The notes: generated from the letters alone by a model not told the origin. DNA of 64,000 nt from Paraburkholderia phosphatilytica (GCF_003443895.1 NZ_QQOA01000018.1:62001-126000), one strand, 5' to 3'; counted from the stretch's first letter, positions 42,444-54,106 are shown. Translations and numbers: made by a program.

Positions 42444-42520
42444 CGGGGTGTAGCTTAGCCTGGTAGAGCGCTACGTTCGGGACGTAGAGGCCGGAGGTTC
42501 GAATCCTCTCACCCCGACCA
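42444..42520 (+). tRNA. tRNA-Pro (anticodon CGG)
   Basis: A 77-nt cloverleaf with encoded CCA. Acceptor CGGGGTG pairs with CACCCCG, the D arm contains AGCCTGGTAGAGC, the anticodon stem CTACG/CGTAG encloses loop TTCGGGA (anticodon CGG), and the T arm is GGAGG-TTCGAAT-CCTCT. It reads CCG proline codons. No integrated element follows it. Confidence 0.97.
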
Positions 42521-42528
42521 GAATCTGC

Positions 42529-42561
42529 AAAAAAAGCCGTCCTTCGTGGGCGGTTTTTTTT
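42529..42561 (+). terminator. Intrinsic terminator after tRNA-Pro
   Basis: An A7 run, CCG and CC pair with GG, CGG and a T8 run around a TTCGT loop, with single-base bulges. It begins 8 bp after the tRNA. Confidence 0.8.
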
Positions 42562-42904
42562 CGTCCCTGCGCTGCACGTCCCCGCCAGCATCGCGGTCCT
42601 CGAAGCCGCCGCCGTTCAGCCCGACCCGCTCCATCGCCGCGTCGCGCTGCCGTGGCTGCAGCCCGTCAGCAGCCCGAAAGGCATCGGTTCTTCGACCACT
42701 TTATTCGTAGTGCAAATCAATGTGAATTCACATCCCGCGTCGCAGACACCGTTGCCGATTTCGTTCCCAATCCGGCGGACCGGCCATGCGCTCAGGCAGG
42801 TCGAGCTCGCTACAGGCCCGGACCCCGGCAACCTCCCCCGCGTCCGGCCTCTTTGCGCCCCTCTGCTATAGTCCCTCCATCCCGTCCCTTTCTGCCTTCG
42901 AAGC
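42562..42904. other. 343-bp spacer between tRNA-Pro and the CorC-type gene
   Basis: No supported ORF. It holds a perfect 14-bp palindrome at 42720-42733 in a locally AT-richer stretch, and a -10-like TATAGT at 42867-42872, 33 bp before the CorC-type start, with no good -35. Confidence 0.5.
42720..42733. promoter_or_regulatory. Perfect 14-bp palindrome, candidate operator
   Basis: ATGTGAATTCACAT is fully self-complementary and sits alone in the spacer, about 150 bp before the CorC-type gene. Half-sites TGTGA/TCACA resemble CRP half-sites but with 2 bp between them instead of 6, so it is more likely a different dimeric regulator, or chance. Confidence 0.35.
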
Positions 42905-44212
42905 GTGGAACAACTTCCCTTATGGGCGCAGATCGGCGCTGTCGCGTTGCTGCTGATCTGCTCCGGCTTCTTCTCCATCTCCGAGACCGCGATGATGGCG
43001 CTCAACCGCCATCGCCTGAAACACCTCGCGAATCAGGGCGCGCTCGGCGCAAAAACCACCCAGGGCCTGCTCGCGCGCACCGACGAGCTGCTAAGCGTGA
43101 TCCTGATCGGCAACAACCTGTTCAACACGATCATCCCGGTGCTGACGACGTCGATCGCACTGCACACGTTCGGGCATGACAATCTCGTGCTGTCGATCGC
43201 GACAGGGGTCGTCGCGTTCCTGATCATCGTGTTCGCCGAGATCACGCCGAAGATCGTCGGCGCGACGTATCCGGAGAAAATCGCGCTGCCGGCAAGCTTC
43301 CTGATCGCGCCGCTGATGCGCGTCGCGATGCCGCTGATCTGGTTCGTCAACCTGTTCGCGAACGCGATCCTGCGCGTGTTGCACATCAACACGAAGGGCG
43401 GACGCGACCAGCGGCTGTCCACCGAAGAGCTGCGCACCATCGTGCTCGAATCCGGCAGCTTCATGCCGACCAAGCACCGCAGCATCCTGCTGAACCTGTT
43501 CGATCTGGAGAACATCACCGTCGACGACGTGATGATCCCGCGCCGGCGCATCGAAGCGCTCGACCTTGACGCGCCGTTCGACAGCATCCTGAACCAGCTC
43601 GAAACCTGCTATCACAACAAGCTGATCGTCTACCAGGGCGACATCGACCGCGTGATCGGCGTGCTGCACGTGCGCAAGACGCTCGCGGCGCTCCACAACC
43701 AGGAGCTCGAGCGCGAGACACTGCGTGAGCTGCTCGCGGAACCGTACTTCGTGCCGAGCGGCACGCCGGTGTTCCAGCAACTTCAGTACTTCCAGGAATC
43801 GCGCCACCGCACGGCGCTCGTCGTCGACGAATACGGCGAGCTGCAAGGACTCGTCACGCCGGAAGACATCCTCGAGGAGCTGATCGGCGAATTCACGACG
43901 TCGATCCCACGTAGCGCGTCGTCTCGCGGCGGCTGGAATGCGGAAGGCGAATGCATCGTCGCGGGCAGCATGCCGCTGCGCGAGCTGAACCGCTGGCTGC
44001 AGCTGACGCTGCCGACCGATGGCCCGAAAACGCTCAACGGTCTGATTCTCGAACTGCTCGAAGAAATTCCCGATGGCGACGTCTGCATGGAGATCACCGG
44101 CGTTCGGCTCGAAGTGATGCGCAGCGACGACCAGGCCGTGCGCACCGTCAAGCTCTTCAAACCGGGCGCGCGTGGCGCCGACAAGGGCGTGCGCAAGCTG
44201 CTCGCTTCGTGA
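42905..44212 (+). CDS. HlyC/CorC-family CBS-domain membrane protein
   Basis: 435 residues. The N-terminal DUF21/CNNM membrane domain has four hydrophobic segments (to about residue 190), including ISETAMMALNRHRLKHLA. Two CBS domains follow (about 205-325, with DVMIPRRRIEAL) and a CorC/HlyC C-terminal domain (about 345-430, GSMPLRELNRWL). Family members have been linked to Mg/Co efflux. Start is the GTG at 42905 (MEQLPLWAQIG), just before the first membrane helix. Confidence 0.9.
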   Translation: MEQLPLWAQIGAVALLLICSGFFSISETAMMALNRHRLKHLANQGALGAKTTQGLLARTDELLSVILIGNNLFNTIIPVLTTSIALHTFGHDNLVLSIATGVVAFLIIVFAEITPKIVGATYPEKIALPASFLIAPLMRVAMPLIWFVNLFANAILRVLHINTKGGRDQRLSTEELRTIVLESGSFMPTKHRSILLNLFDLENITVDDVMIPRRRIEALDLDAPFDSILNQLETCYHNKLIVYQGDIDRVIGVLHVRKTLAALHNQELERETLRELLAEPYFVPSGTPVFQQLQYFQESRHRTALVVDEYGELQGLVTPEDILEELIGEFTTSIPRSASSRGGWNAEGECIVAGSMPLRELNRWLQLTLPTDGPKTLNGLILELLEEIPDGDVCMEITGVRLEVMRSDDQAVRTVKLFKPGARGADKGVRKLLAS

Positions 44213-44701
44213 CCGTTAGTCATCCGGCCGGATGGCGGCAAGTCCGCTAGCTACGGGTGATAGACGCATCGTGTTGAACAGACGGCGCATCGTGAGGATG
44301 CGCCGGAATCCGATGCATGCTCCGATTTTTCAACCCGTCCGCTCGTTGCCTTCCGCCGCCACTGCGGCCTTTCTCCTCACAGAAAACGCCGACAGAATAC
44401 GCCCGCCGTGCAACTGCCGGCGCATCCGGCTACGCGTCGACGGTGTGCTGCAGGTGCGGTGCGGCCGCTCGCGAACGCGTTACGCGCGTTTCTGCGCCAG
44501 GACCCGGCCGTGATCATGGTCGGTCGGCGCGATCCGCTACACCACAGCCGGTGTAGCGTTCCTGAACGCGCTCGCGAACCTGTGCCCGCGTGATCATCGT
44601 GCCCGGCGCGCTGGTCGGCGGACTCGTGGTGGCGATATATCTTCCCGTCATTGAACCGGGCAACGTGGTGTAGCATCGCAGCCGGACCCCGACCTTAGAC
44701 C
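44213..44701. other. 489-bp spacer upstream of pilD
   Basis: No credible ORF. It contains a perfect 9-bp hairpin at 44535-44558. I see no clear promoter for pilD. Confidence 0.5.
44535..44558. repeat. Perfect inverted repeat in the pilD upstream spacer
   Basis: CGCTACACC (44535-44543) and GGTGTAGCG (44550-44558) with loop ACAGCC. No T-run follows. It could be an operator or an mRNA hairpin. A related GGTGTAGC occurs again at 44669, close to pilD. Confidence 0.5.
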
Positions 44702-45625
44702 ATGACCGCACTCCTGCCCGCCTCCGTCACGCTGTTCGCCGCGCCATGGGGCCGCGCCGCCGGCGCCGTCGAAGGCTTCGGCGCGCTGCCGCTCGTCGTG
44801 CAGATCGTCTTCGCGATCGTGGTCGGGCTCGTGATCGGCAGCTTCGTGAACGTCGTGGTCCACCGGCTGCCAATCATGCTGGAGCGTTCGTGGCGTTCGG
44901 ACATTGCGGATGCAACGGGTGAGCCGCTCGCCGACGATGGGCTCCCCGCGCGCTACAACCTGTGGCTGCCGCGCAGTGCGTGTCCGCACTGCGGGCACGA
45001 ACTGCGACCGTGGGAAAACATCCCCATCTTCAGCTACCTGATGCTGCGCGGCCGCTGCTCGGCGTGCCATGCACGCGTCAGCCTGCGCTATCCGCTGATC
45101 GAATTCGCGACCGCGGCGCTCGCGGTGCTGTCGCTGCTCGTCTTCGGCGCGAGCTTCTCCGCGCTCACGGCGTTCTGCCTGTCGGCCATGCTGCTTGCGA
45201 TGAGCGCGATCGACATCGACACCCATCTGCTACCCGATTCGCTCACGCTGCCGCTCCTTTGGGCCGGCTTCGTCGTCAACCTCGACGCAACCTTCACCAC
45301 GCTGCACGACGGCATGCTCGGCGCGATCGCGGGCTATCTCGTGCTGTGGCTCGTACACTGGGCGTTCAAGGTGATTCGCGGCATCGACGGCATGGGCTAC
45401 GGCGACTTCAAGCTGCTCGCCGCGCTCGGCGCGTGGCTCGGCTGGGCCGCGTTGCCGCAGATCGTGCTGATCGCTGCGGTCACGGGCGCGGTCGTTGGGC
45501 TCTTCGCGACGTGGTCCGGCAGGATGCGCTTCGAGGAACCGCTGCCGTTCGGGCCGTTCCTCGCGGCGGGCGGCGCCGTCACGCTGTTCGCCGGAACGCC
45601 GCTTTACTTCGTACTTGGGAGCTGA
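44702..45625 (+). CDS. pilD: Prepilin leader peptidase / N-methyltransferase
   Basis: Polytopic inner-membrane aspartyl protease that cleaves and methylates type IV pilins and type II secretion pseudopilins. In 307 residues: the cytoplasmic zinc-binding methylase region CPHCGHEL...CSACHARVS, the first catalytic Asp in SAIDIDTHLLPD and the second in GMGYGDFKLLAALGAWLG. About eight membrane helices. It is followed by coaE after 3 bp and zapD, yacG, the pilD-coaE-zapD-yacG order common in proteobacteria. Confidence 0.95.
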   Translation: MTALLPASVTLFAAPWGRAAGAVEGFGALPLVVQIVFAIVVGLVIGSFVNVVVHRLPIMLERSWRSDIADATGEPLADDGLPARYNLWLPRSACPHCGHELRPWENIPIFSYLMLRGRCSACHARVSLRYPLIEFATAALAVLSLLVFGASFSALTAFCLSAMLLAMSAIDIDTHLLPDSLTLPLLWAGFVVNLDATFTTLHDGMLGAIAGYLVLWLVHWAFKVIRGIDGMGYGDFKLLAALGAWLGWAALPQIVLIAAVTGAVVGLFATWSGRMRFEEPLPFGPFLAAGGAVTLFAGTPLYFVLGS

Positions 45626-45628
45626 TGG

Positions 45629-46246
45629 ATGTTTTCGGTAGGACTGACGGGCGGCATCGGCAGCGGCAAATCGACGGTAGCAGACTGCTTTGCCGCGCAC
45701 GGCATCGCGATCATCGACACTGACGTGATCGCTCATCGGGTTACGGCGCCGCTCGGCATGGCGATGCCCGCGATCGTCGCGGAGTTCGGCATGACGTTTG
45801 CGGCCGACGACGGCTCGCTCGACCGCGCGAAGATGCGCTCGCTGATCTTCAGTGACGACACCGCGCGCAAACGTCTCGAAGCCATCCTGCATCCGGTTAT
45901 CCGCAGGGAGACCGAGCGCGAGCGTGCCGCGGCGAGCGGGCCGTATCAGATGATCGTGGTGCCGCTGCTCGTCGAGTCGGGCGACTGGAAGAAGCGCGTG
46001 GACCGGGTGCTGACGGTTGATTGCACGGTCGAAACGCAGATCGGCCGCGTGATGCGACGGAACGGCTTTTCCCGCGAACACGTGCTCGCGATCATTGCGA
46101 AGCAGGCGAGCCGCGAAGCGCGCCTCGCCGCCGCCGACGACGTGATCGTCAACGACGATACGGCGTCGCTCGATGCGCTGGCCGCCCAGGTCGACACGTT
46201 GCATCAGCACTATCTGGCTCTGGCCGCGGCACAGCCGAAGGACTGA
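45629..46246 (+). CDS. coaE: Dephospho-CoA kinase
   Basis: Last step of coenzyme A synthesis, phosphorylating the 3'-OH of dephospho-CoA. The 205-residue protein opens MFSVGLTGGIGSGKSTVADCF with the P-loop at 8-16, then DTDVIAH, HPVIRRETERE and VVPLLVESGDW. Start at 45629 has GGGAG 7 nt upstream and overlaps nothing; pilD ends 3 bp earlier. Confidence 0.96.
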   Translation: MFSVGLTGGIGSGKSTVADCFAAHGIAIIDTDVIAHRVTAPLGMAMPAIVAEFGMTFAADDGSLDRAKMRSLIFSDDTARKRLEAILHPVIRRETERERAAASGPYQMIVVPLLVESGDWKKRVDRVLTVDCTVETQIGRVMRRNGFSREHVLAIIAKQASREARLAAADDVIVNDDTASLDALAAQVDTLHQHYLALAAAQPKD

Positions 46247-46562
46247 GCACGCGGCAGCCGCGCGCACGGTTGATTCGGGACCGCATCTTGCATAACGCGC
46301 CCAGGTCCGCATCGCGGCGATGCTTCAAAGCAATTCACGCACGTGTGTCATGGAAAGCACACGATTGTGCGCGCCCGTTTCGCGTGCAGAGTGAAAAGCA
46401 GAATCGCGTTGCTGCCCGGCGCATCGTGACGAAAGAATCGTTCATCGCGTACCGCGCATCTTGCGACGATGTGCCGGGGCGCGATTGATTGCCAGTGGTA
46501 ATCGCACAGCATTAGAATGTGCTGCAAAATCCCGTTACCCGAACACGTCCGAGGCGACCCGC
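46247..46562. other. 316-bp spacer upstream of zapD
   Basis: No gene seen. It contains the probable zapD promoter at 46489-46518 and a short CAGCATT/AATGTGCTG imperfect inverted repeat across its -10. The first 230 bp show nothing notable. Confidence 0.55.
46489..46518 (+). promoter_or_regulatory. zapD promoter
   Basis: -35 TTGCCA (46489-46494), an 18-bp spacer and -10 TAGAAT (46513-46518). The start near 46525 gives a leader of about 38 nt. Confidence 0.65.
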
Positions 46563-47318
46563 TTGATCCTTTACGAGTATCCCTTCAACGAGCGAATCCG
46601 GACGCTGCTGCGCCTCGAGGACCTGTTCGAGCGCTTCACGTTCTTTCTGACTCAGGAAGACGCGCGGGAACATCATGTCGCGTTGACGACACTGTTCGAA
46701 ATCTCCGAAGTCGCCGGTCGCGCGGATCTCAAATCGGATCTGATGAAGGAGCTCGAGCGGCAGCGCCAGACCCTGGCGCCGTTTCGCGGCAACCCGGGTA
46801 TCGAGCAGAACGCGCTCGAAGCCGTGCTCGGCGAGATCGAGCAGACGCTCGCGGGCCTGTCGCAGATGCAGGGCAAGACTGGCCAGCATCTTGCAGAGAA
46901 CGAGTGGCTCTCCAGCATTCGCAGTCGCGCGATCATTCCGGGGGGAACCTGCAAGTTCGATCTACCGTCGTACTACGCATGGCAGCAGACGCATCCGGAC
47001 CAGCGTCGCCATGACATCGCCAAGTGGGTCATGCCGCTCCTGCCGTTGCGCGATGCCGCGACCATCGTGTTGCGGCTCGCACGGGAGTCGGGTCAGGCAT
47101 CGAAGGTAATGGCGATGCAGGGCAGCTATCAGCAGATGCTGTCGGGCAAGTCGTACCAATTGATGCAGGTGCGCGTGTCGCCCGAACTGCGGGTGATTCC
47201 GGAAGCGAGCGCCAACAAGTACATGCTGTGGGTGCGCTTCACGGTGCAGGACGGCGACCTGCGTCCACGCGCGGTCGACGTGGACGTGCCCTTCCAGTTG
47301 ACGCTCTGCAGCCTGTGA
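46563..47318 (+). CDS. zapD: Cell division protein ZapD
   Basis: Cytoplasmic FtsZ-bundling protein of the Z ring, 251 residues. It opens MILYEYPFNERIRTLLRLEDLFER, characteristic of ZapD (YacF/DUF1342), and ends VDVDVPFQLTLCSL. The family is helical at the N-terminus and beta-rich at the C-terminus. Start is a TTG at 46563 with GAGG upstream, since the conserved N-terminus starts there. Its partner FtsZ is encoded at 56.2 kb. Confidence 0.95.
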   Translation: MILYEYPFNERIRTLLRLEDLFERFTFFLTQEDAREHHVALTTLFEISEVAGRADLKSDLMKELERQRQTLAPFRGNPGIEQNALEAVLGEIEQTLAGLSQMQGKTGQHLAENEWLSSIRSRAIIPGGTCKFDLPSYYAWQQTHPDQRRHDIAKWVMPLLPLRDAATIVLRLARESGQASKVMAMQGSYQQMLSGKSYQLMQVRVSPELRVIPEASANKYMLWVRFTVQDGDLRPRAVDVDVPFQLTLCSL

Positions 47319-47360
47319 CGCCGGCGCTGGACCTGTTGAAACCGAAATCCGTCTGACCGA

Positions 47361-47561
47361 ATGACTACTGTCGTCAAATGTCCGACCTGCGGCAAGAATG
47401 TCCGTTGGACCGCTGAAGCACGCTTCCGGCCGTTCTGCTCGGAACGCTGCAAACAGATCGACCTCGGCGCGTGGGCGGCCGAGAAGTACAAGATCGGCGG
47501 CACCGATGACGAACCGCCATCGGACGATACCCCGAGCGCCGAACGCGGCAGTCCGCATTAA
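47361..47561 (+). CDS. yacG: DNA gyrase inhibitor YacG
   Basis: 66-residue zinc-finger protein that binds GyrB. Four cysteines fit the family: CPTC near 8-11 and CSERC near 28-32. An acidic, disordered tail (DDEPPSDDTPS) follows. It lies 42 bp after zapD, in the usual coaE-zapD-yacG block. Confidence 0.95.
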   Translation: MTTVVKCPTCGKNVRWTAEARFRPFCSERCKQIDLGAWAAEKYKIGGTDDEPPSDDTPSAERGSPH

Positions 47562-47641
47562 CTGGCTGGCTGCGCGTCGCGCGAGTGTGTATCGCGCGGC
47601 GCCACCGCCCTTCACTTCGCTTCGTGCGTATCGAGCGGTGA

Positions 47642-48079
47642 TCAATCCGCCGCGAGCCACTCCAGCACCGGGATCGTCGCCGGCAATAGCGGCGCCACCT
47701 CGGCCGGCAGCGTCTGCCATGCGAGCGCCTGACCTTCACGGCCATGCGGATCGCCGCGCCACGCAGTCACCTTGCAGAAGTAGAGCCGCACGTACGCGTG
47801 CGGGTAATCGTGTTCGAGCGTATGCCAGCGGTGGCTCGCTTCCACGTCGATGCCGAGCTCTTCGTGCAGTTCGCGCGCGAGCGCCGCTTCGACGCTCTCG
47901 CCGGGCTCGAGTTTGCCGCCCGGGAATTCCCAGTAACCTTCGTACGGTTTGCCCACCGGGCGCTGCGTGAGCAGATAGCGCCCATCGGGCTGCACCAGCA
48001 CGCCGACCGCCACTTCGGTCACCTTGCGGCCGGCCGCATTGCGCTCCACACCAGCTTCGTCGTTCACGTTCGTGTTCAT
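47642..48079 (-). CDS. mutT: Nudix hydrolase, MutT type (8-oxo-dGTP diphosphatase)
   Basis: Sanitises oxidised nucleotides such as 8-oxo-dGTP. The 145-residue protein has the Nudix box GGKLEPGESVEAALARELHEELG near 54-76, preceded by VGVLVQPDGRYLLTQRP and followed by LYFCKVTAWRGDPHGREGQ. Close to MutT, though other Nudix substrates cannot be excluded. The ATG at 48079 overlaps the DUF815 stop by 4 bp. It converges with yacG. Confidence 0.9.
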   Translation of the reverse strand: MNTNVNDEAGVERNAAGRKVTEVAVGVLVQPDGRYLLTQRPVGKPYEGYWEFPGGKLEPGESVEAALARELHEELGIDVEASHRWHTLEHDYPHAYVRLYFCKVTAWRGDPHGREGQALAWQTLPAEVAPLLPATIPVLEWLAAD

Positions 48080-48945
48080 GCCTGGGTCTTCCGGCCCGAC
48101 CAGTCGCGCGCGAACTGCCACGCGACCCGGCCCGAGCGCGAGCCGCGCTCCAGCGCCCACACCAGCGCATCGCCGCGCGCTGCCTCGACCTCGGCGTCGC
48201 CGCAGCCGAAATGCCGCAGCCAGTGGCCGACGATCGCCAGGTAGTCGTCCTGCTTGAATGGGTAGAAGCTGACCCACAGGCCGAAGCGCTCGGATAGCGA
48301 GATCTTTTCCTCGACCACCTCGCCCGGATGGATCTCGCCATCGGCCGTGTGCTTGTAGGTCTCGTTGTCGCTCATGTACTCGGGCAACAGATGGCGGCGG
48401 TTCGACGTCGCGTAGATCAGCACGTTGTCCGACTGCGCGGCGACGGAGCCGTCGAGCGCCACCTTCAGCGCCTTGTAGCCCGACTCGCCTTCCTCGAACG
48501 AAAGATCGTCGCAGAACACGATGAAGCGCTCCGGCCGCGCCGAGATCAGGTCGACGATGTCGCCCAGGTCGTGCAGATCGTCCTTGTCGACTTCGATCAG
48601 GCGCAGACCTTCATTCGAGAACGCGTTGAGGCACGCCTTGATCAGCGACGACTTGCCGGTGCCGCGCGCGCCCGTCAGCAGCACGTTGTTGGCCGGCTGG
48701 CTGCGCACGAACTGACGCGTGTTCTGCTCGATCAGCGCTTTCTGGCGATCGATGTTCTTGAGATCGTCGAGCGCGATCGCGGAGATCGCCGGGACCGGTT
48801 GCAGGAAGCCGCGACCCTGGCGCTTGCGCCAGCGAAACGCGACGGCGGCCGACCAGTCGACGTCCGGCGACGACGGCGGAAGAATCCCTTCGAGGCGCGC
48901 CAGCAGCGCCTCGGCGCGGGTCAAAAACTGTTCGAGCTTGTCCAT
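48076..48945 (-). CDS. DUF815 AAA+ family ATPase
   Basis: Cytoplasmic P-loop ATPase, 289 residues. Walker A GARGTGKSSLIKA lies near 94-106, Walker B FIVFCDDLSFEEG near 143-155, and the sensor-type segment YATSNRRHLLPEYMSD near 183-198. These are hallmarks of DUF815. The biological role is not known. The gene sits between argJ (88 bp upstream) and mutT (overlap 4 bp) on one strand. Confidence 0.9.
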   Translation of the reverse strand: MDKLEQFLTRAEALLARLEGILPPSSPDVDWSAAVAFRWRKRQGRGFLQPVPAISAIALDDLKNIDRQKALIEQNTRQFVRSQPANNVLLTGARGTGKSSLIKACLNAFSNEGLRLIEVDKDDLHDLGDIVDLISARPERFIVFCDDLSFEEGESGYKALKVALDGSVAAQSDNVLIYATSNRRHLLPEYMSDNETYKHTADGEIHPGEVVEEKISLSERFGLWVSFYPFKQDDYLAIVGHWLRHFGCGDAEVEAARGDALVWALERGSRSGRVAWQFARDWSGRKTQA

Positions 48946-49033
48946 GTTGTTCGAGTGACGGCGGTGAGACGGTGTTGATGCGACGTGCTGAAGCGGATAC
49001 GGATCCTCGGGAGTGTACGGTCAGCGGCGGTGA

Positions 49034-50275
49034 TCAGGAGCGGTAGTCGGCGTTGATGCTGACGTAGTCGTGCGACAGGTCGCAGGTCCAGATCGTCGCG
49101 TTCGCATTGCCGCGGCCCAGCACCACGCGAATGCCGATTTCGCTCTTCTTCATCACGCGCTGCCCGTCTTCTTCCTGATAGTCCGGATTGCGGCCGCCGG
49201 CCTTCGCCACCAGCACGTCGTCCAGATACAGGTCTATCTTGCCCACGTCGAGGTCCGTCACGCCCGCATAGCCGATCGCGGCGAGGATACGGCCGAGGTT
49301 CGGGTCCGACGCGTAGAACGCGGTCTTCACAAGCGGCGAGTGGCCGATCGCGTACGCGATCTGGCGGCACTCGGCGACGCTCGAACCGGCTTCGACGTGC
49401 ACCGTCATGAACTTGGTCGCGCCCTCGCCGTCGCGCACGATCAGCTGCGCAAGCGTCTGCGCGGTTTCGGTGACGGCGTCGCGCAGCGCCGCATAGGCCG
49501 GCGATGAAGTGGACGTGATCGCGGGCAGGCTCGACTTGCCCGATGCGATCAGGATGAACGAGTCGTTGGTCGATGTATCGCCGTCGATCGTGATGCAGTT
49601 GAACGAGCGATCGGCAACGTGCTTCACGAGTTCGTCGAGCACCGGCTGCGCAACCGTCGCATCGAGCGCGAGGAAGCCTAGCATCGTCGCCATGTTCGGC
49701 TTGATCATGCCCGCGCCCTTGCTGATGCCGGACAGCGTGACCGTATGGCCGTCGATCGTCACCTGGCGCGACACGGCCTTCGGCAGCGTGTCGGTGGTCA
49801 TGATCGACTGCGCGGCTTCGTGCCAGTGCGCAGCCTTCAGGTTTGCGAGCGCGGCGGGCAGCCCGGCCTTCAGGCGGTCGACCGGCAGCGGTTCAAGGAT
49901 CACGCCCGTCGAGAACGGCAGCACCTGCCCGGGCGCGATGCCGGCCAGGCGCGCGAGTTCATCGCAGGTCTCGCGGGCCGCGGCGAGACCCGGCTCGCCG
50001 GTGCCGGCGTTCGCGTTGCCCGTGTTCACGACCAGCGCCCGGATGCCCTTGCCGCCGCCGCGCACGCGCTCGAGGTGCTCGCGGCACACCGTGACGGGCG
50101 CCGCGCAGAAGCGGTTCGACGTGAACACGCCCGCGACCGTCGCGCCTTCGTCGACGGCAATGACGAGCACGTCCTTGCGGTTCGGCTTGCGGATGTTCGC
50201 TTCGGCCCAGCCGAGCGTGACGCCGGCGACCGGATGCAGTTGGACGGGATCGATCGAGGGAAAGTTGACAGCCAT
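49034..50275 (-). CDS. argJ: Bifunctional ornithine acetyltransferase / N-acetylglutamate synthase
   Basis: Recycles the acetyl group in arginine synthesis. The 413-residue precursor self-cleaves before Thr197 in the KPNMATMLGF motif, giving alpha and beta chains; the nucleophile Thr is present. GDTSTNDSFILIASG and the C-terminal DLSHDYVSINADYRS also fit. Whether it keeps glutamate acetyltransferase activity cannot be told by eye. It lies between secA (202 bp) and the DUF815 gene. Confidence 0.96.
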   Translation of the reverse strand: MAVNFPSIDPVQLHPVAGVTLGWAEANIRKPNRKDVLVIAVDEGATVAGVFTSNRFCAAPVTVCREHLERVRGGGKGIRALVVNTGNANAGTGEPGLAAARETCDELARLAGIAPGQVLPFSTGVILEPLPVDRLKAGLPAALANLKAAHWHEAAQSIMTTDTLPKAVSRQVTIDGHTVTLSGISKGAGMIKPNMATMLGFLALDATVAQPVLDELVKHVADRSFNCITIDGDTSTNDSFILIASGKSSLPAITSTSSPAYAALRDAVTETAQTLAQLIVRDGEGATKFMTVHVEAGSSVAECRQIAYAIGHSPLVKTAFYASDPNLGRILAAIGYAGVTDLDVGKIDLYLDDVLVAKAGGRNPDYQEEDGQRVMKKSEIGIRVVLGRGNANATIWTCDLSHDYVSINADYRS

Positions 50276-50477
50276 GGTTCGCGACCTGTCGAGATGAGCG
50301 ACACCGGCAGGAGAACCGGCACCGGGAATGAAAACTGACCGTTCGGCTGGCAGGCCGGACGGTCAGGCGAGAGGATGCGGACGAAGCGCGCTCGTGGCGC
50401 GGCGGACTCGAGCCGCATGAAGACGCGTGCGAAACGACGCGGCGCGCCTCACGCGCGCCGCCGTCACTATCGCACCG

Positions 50478-53285
<2,808 letters not shown>

Positions 53286-53549
53286 CGGATCGGGTCTGCG
53301 TCGCGGTTTCCGGCCGGACGACGCGCTTGGCGCGCCCCCGGTTGAAAGGCCTCGGCGGCTTGTTCCAGGAGTGAATTCGAATCGGGCATTTTAGCACGCG
53401 CCCCCGCCTGCGCCTGTGTCGACTGCAAGACGGCGAAGCCCGCGCCAAGCGCCGTTGCGAAGCCCTGAAGGCCCCGTTCGGCGGGGTGCCCGCGCGGTAC
53501 AATGCATTCTGGCGCCGCATCGTGCCGCGCCAGGTCAATCACGCCACAC

Positions 53550-54083
53550 ATGAGCCGTTTTTCGCCGTTTTCAAGGTCGCCCGGAAGATCGCCGGCAGGA
53601 TCGCAGGCAGGCCGCCGTCCGCAGATGGTCGCGGATCTGCTGGAGCGCACCGACGCGTTCGCGGCGCTGCGGGCGGGCGTCGAGCAGATCGCGGCGCTGC
53701 AGCGCGACCTCGGGCAACTGCTGCCGGACTATCTGGCAACGAGCGTCGAACCGGGCTTCATCAAGGACGGCGTGCTCGCGTTGTTCGCCGCGCACAATGC
53801 GCTCGCGGCGCGCCTGCGGCACCTGGAACCGAGCCTCGTGTCGGCGTTGCAGCAACGCGGCTGGGCCGTCAACGCGCTACGAATCCGCATCCGTCCGCAG
53901 CCGGCGAAAGAACCGCCGGCGCCGAAGCAGGCGCGCATGAGCACCGCCGGCGCCAGCGCACTGCACGAGCTGAGCGAATCGCTCGCGCCATCGCCGTTGC
54001 AGGCCGCGCTCGCACGCATGGCCGACCGCCATCGCGCGCTCAATCCGCGGCTCGCATCGAAATCTCGCGACGAAAAAAAATGA
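53550..54083 (+). CDS. dciA: DUF721 (DciA-like) protein
   Basis: 177 residues. The DUF721 domain (about 27-115, VADLLERTDAFAALRAGVEQIAAL...LRHLEPSLVSALQQRGW) matches DciA, the helicase-loading partner of DnaB in bacteria without DnaC. An Arg/Ser-rich tail of about 25 residues precedes it and a basic region follows. Start at 53550 is the first ATG before conserved sequence. The position next to secA and lpxC is the usual one. Its TGA stop falls inside the following hairpin. Confidence 0.85.
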   Translation: MSRFSPFSRSPGRSPAGSQAGRRPQMVADLLERTDAFAALRAGVEQIAALQRDLGQLLPDYLATSVEPGFIKDGVLALFAAHNALAARLRHLEPSLVSALQQRGWAVNALRIRIRPQPAKEPPAPKQARMSTAGASALHELSESLAPSPLQAALARMADRHRALNPRLASKSRDEKK

Positions 54084-54106
54084 GCGGCCGGTTGGGCCGC
54101 TCATTT
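54073..54106 (-). terminator. Intrinsic terminator of lpxC overlapping the dciA stop codon
   Basis: AAATGAGCGGCC/GGCCGCTCATTT forms a 12-bp perfect stem with loop GGTTG. On the minus strand it is followed by eight Ts (A-run 54073-54080), suited to ending lpxC. On the plus strand the T-run is only TTT, and the dciA TGA (54081-54083) lies in the left arm. Confidence 0.85.

Noticed and set aside
42444..42904. tRNA-Pro as a possible integration site for a genomic island
   Set aside because: No integrase, no duplicated tRNA 3' end and ordinary core genes on both sides.
44232..44513. 93-codon ORF upstream of pilD
   Set aside because: Arg-rich composition, no ribosome site, no family resemblance.
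50436..50464. GC hairpin after secA as an intrinsic terminator
   Set aside because: The stem is strong but there is no T-run on the minus strand, so I could not support the call.
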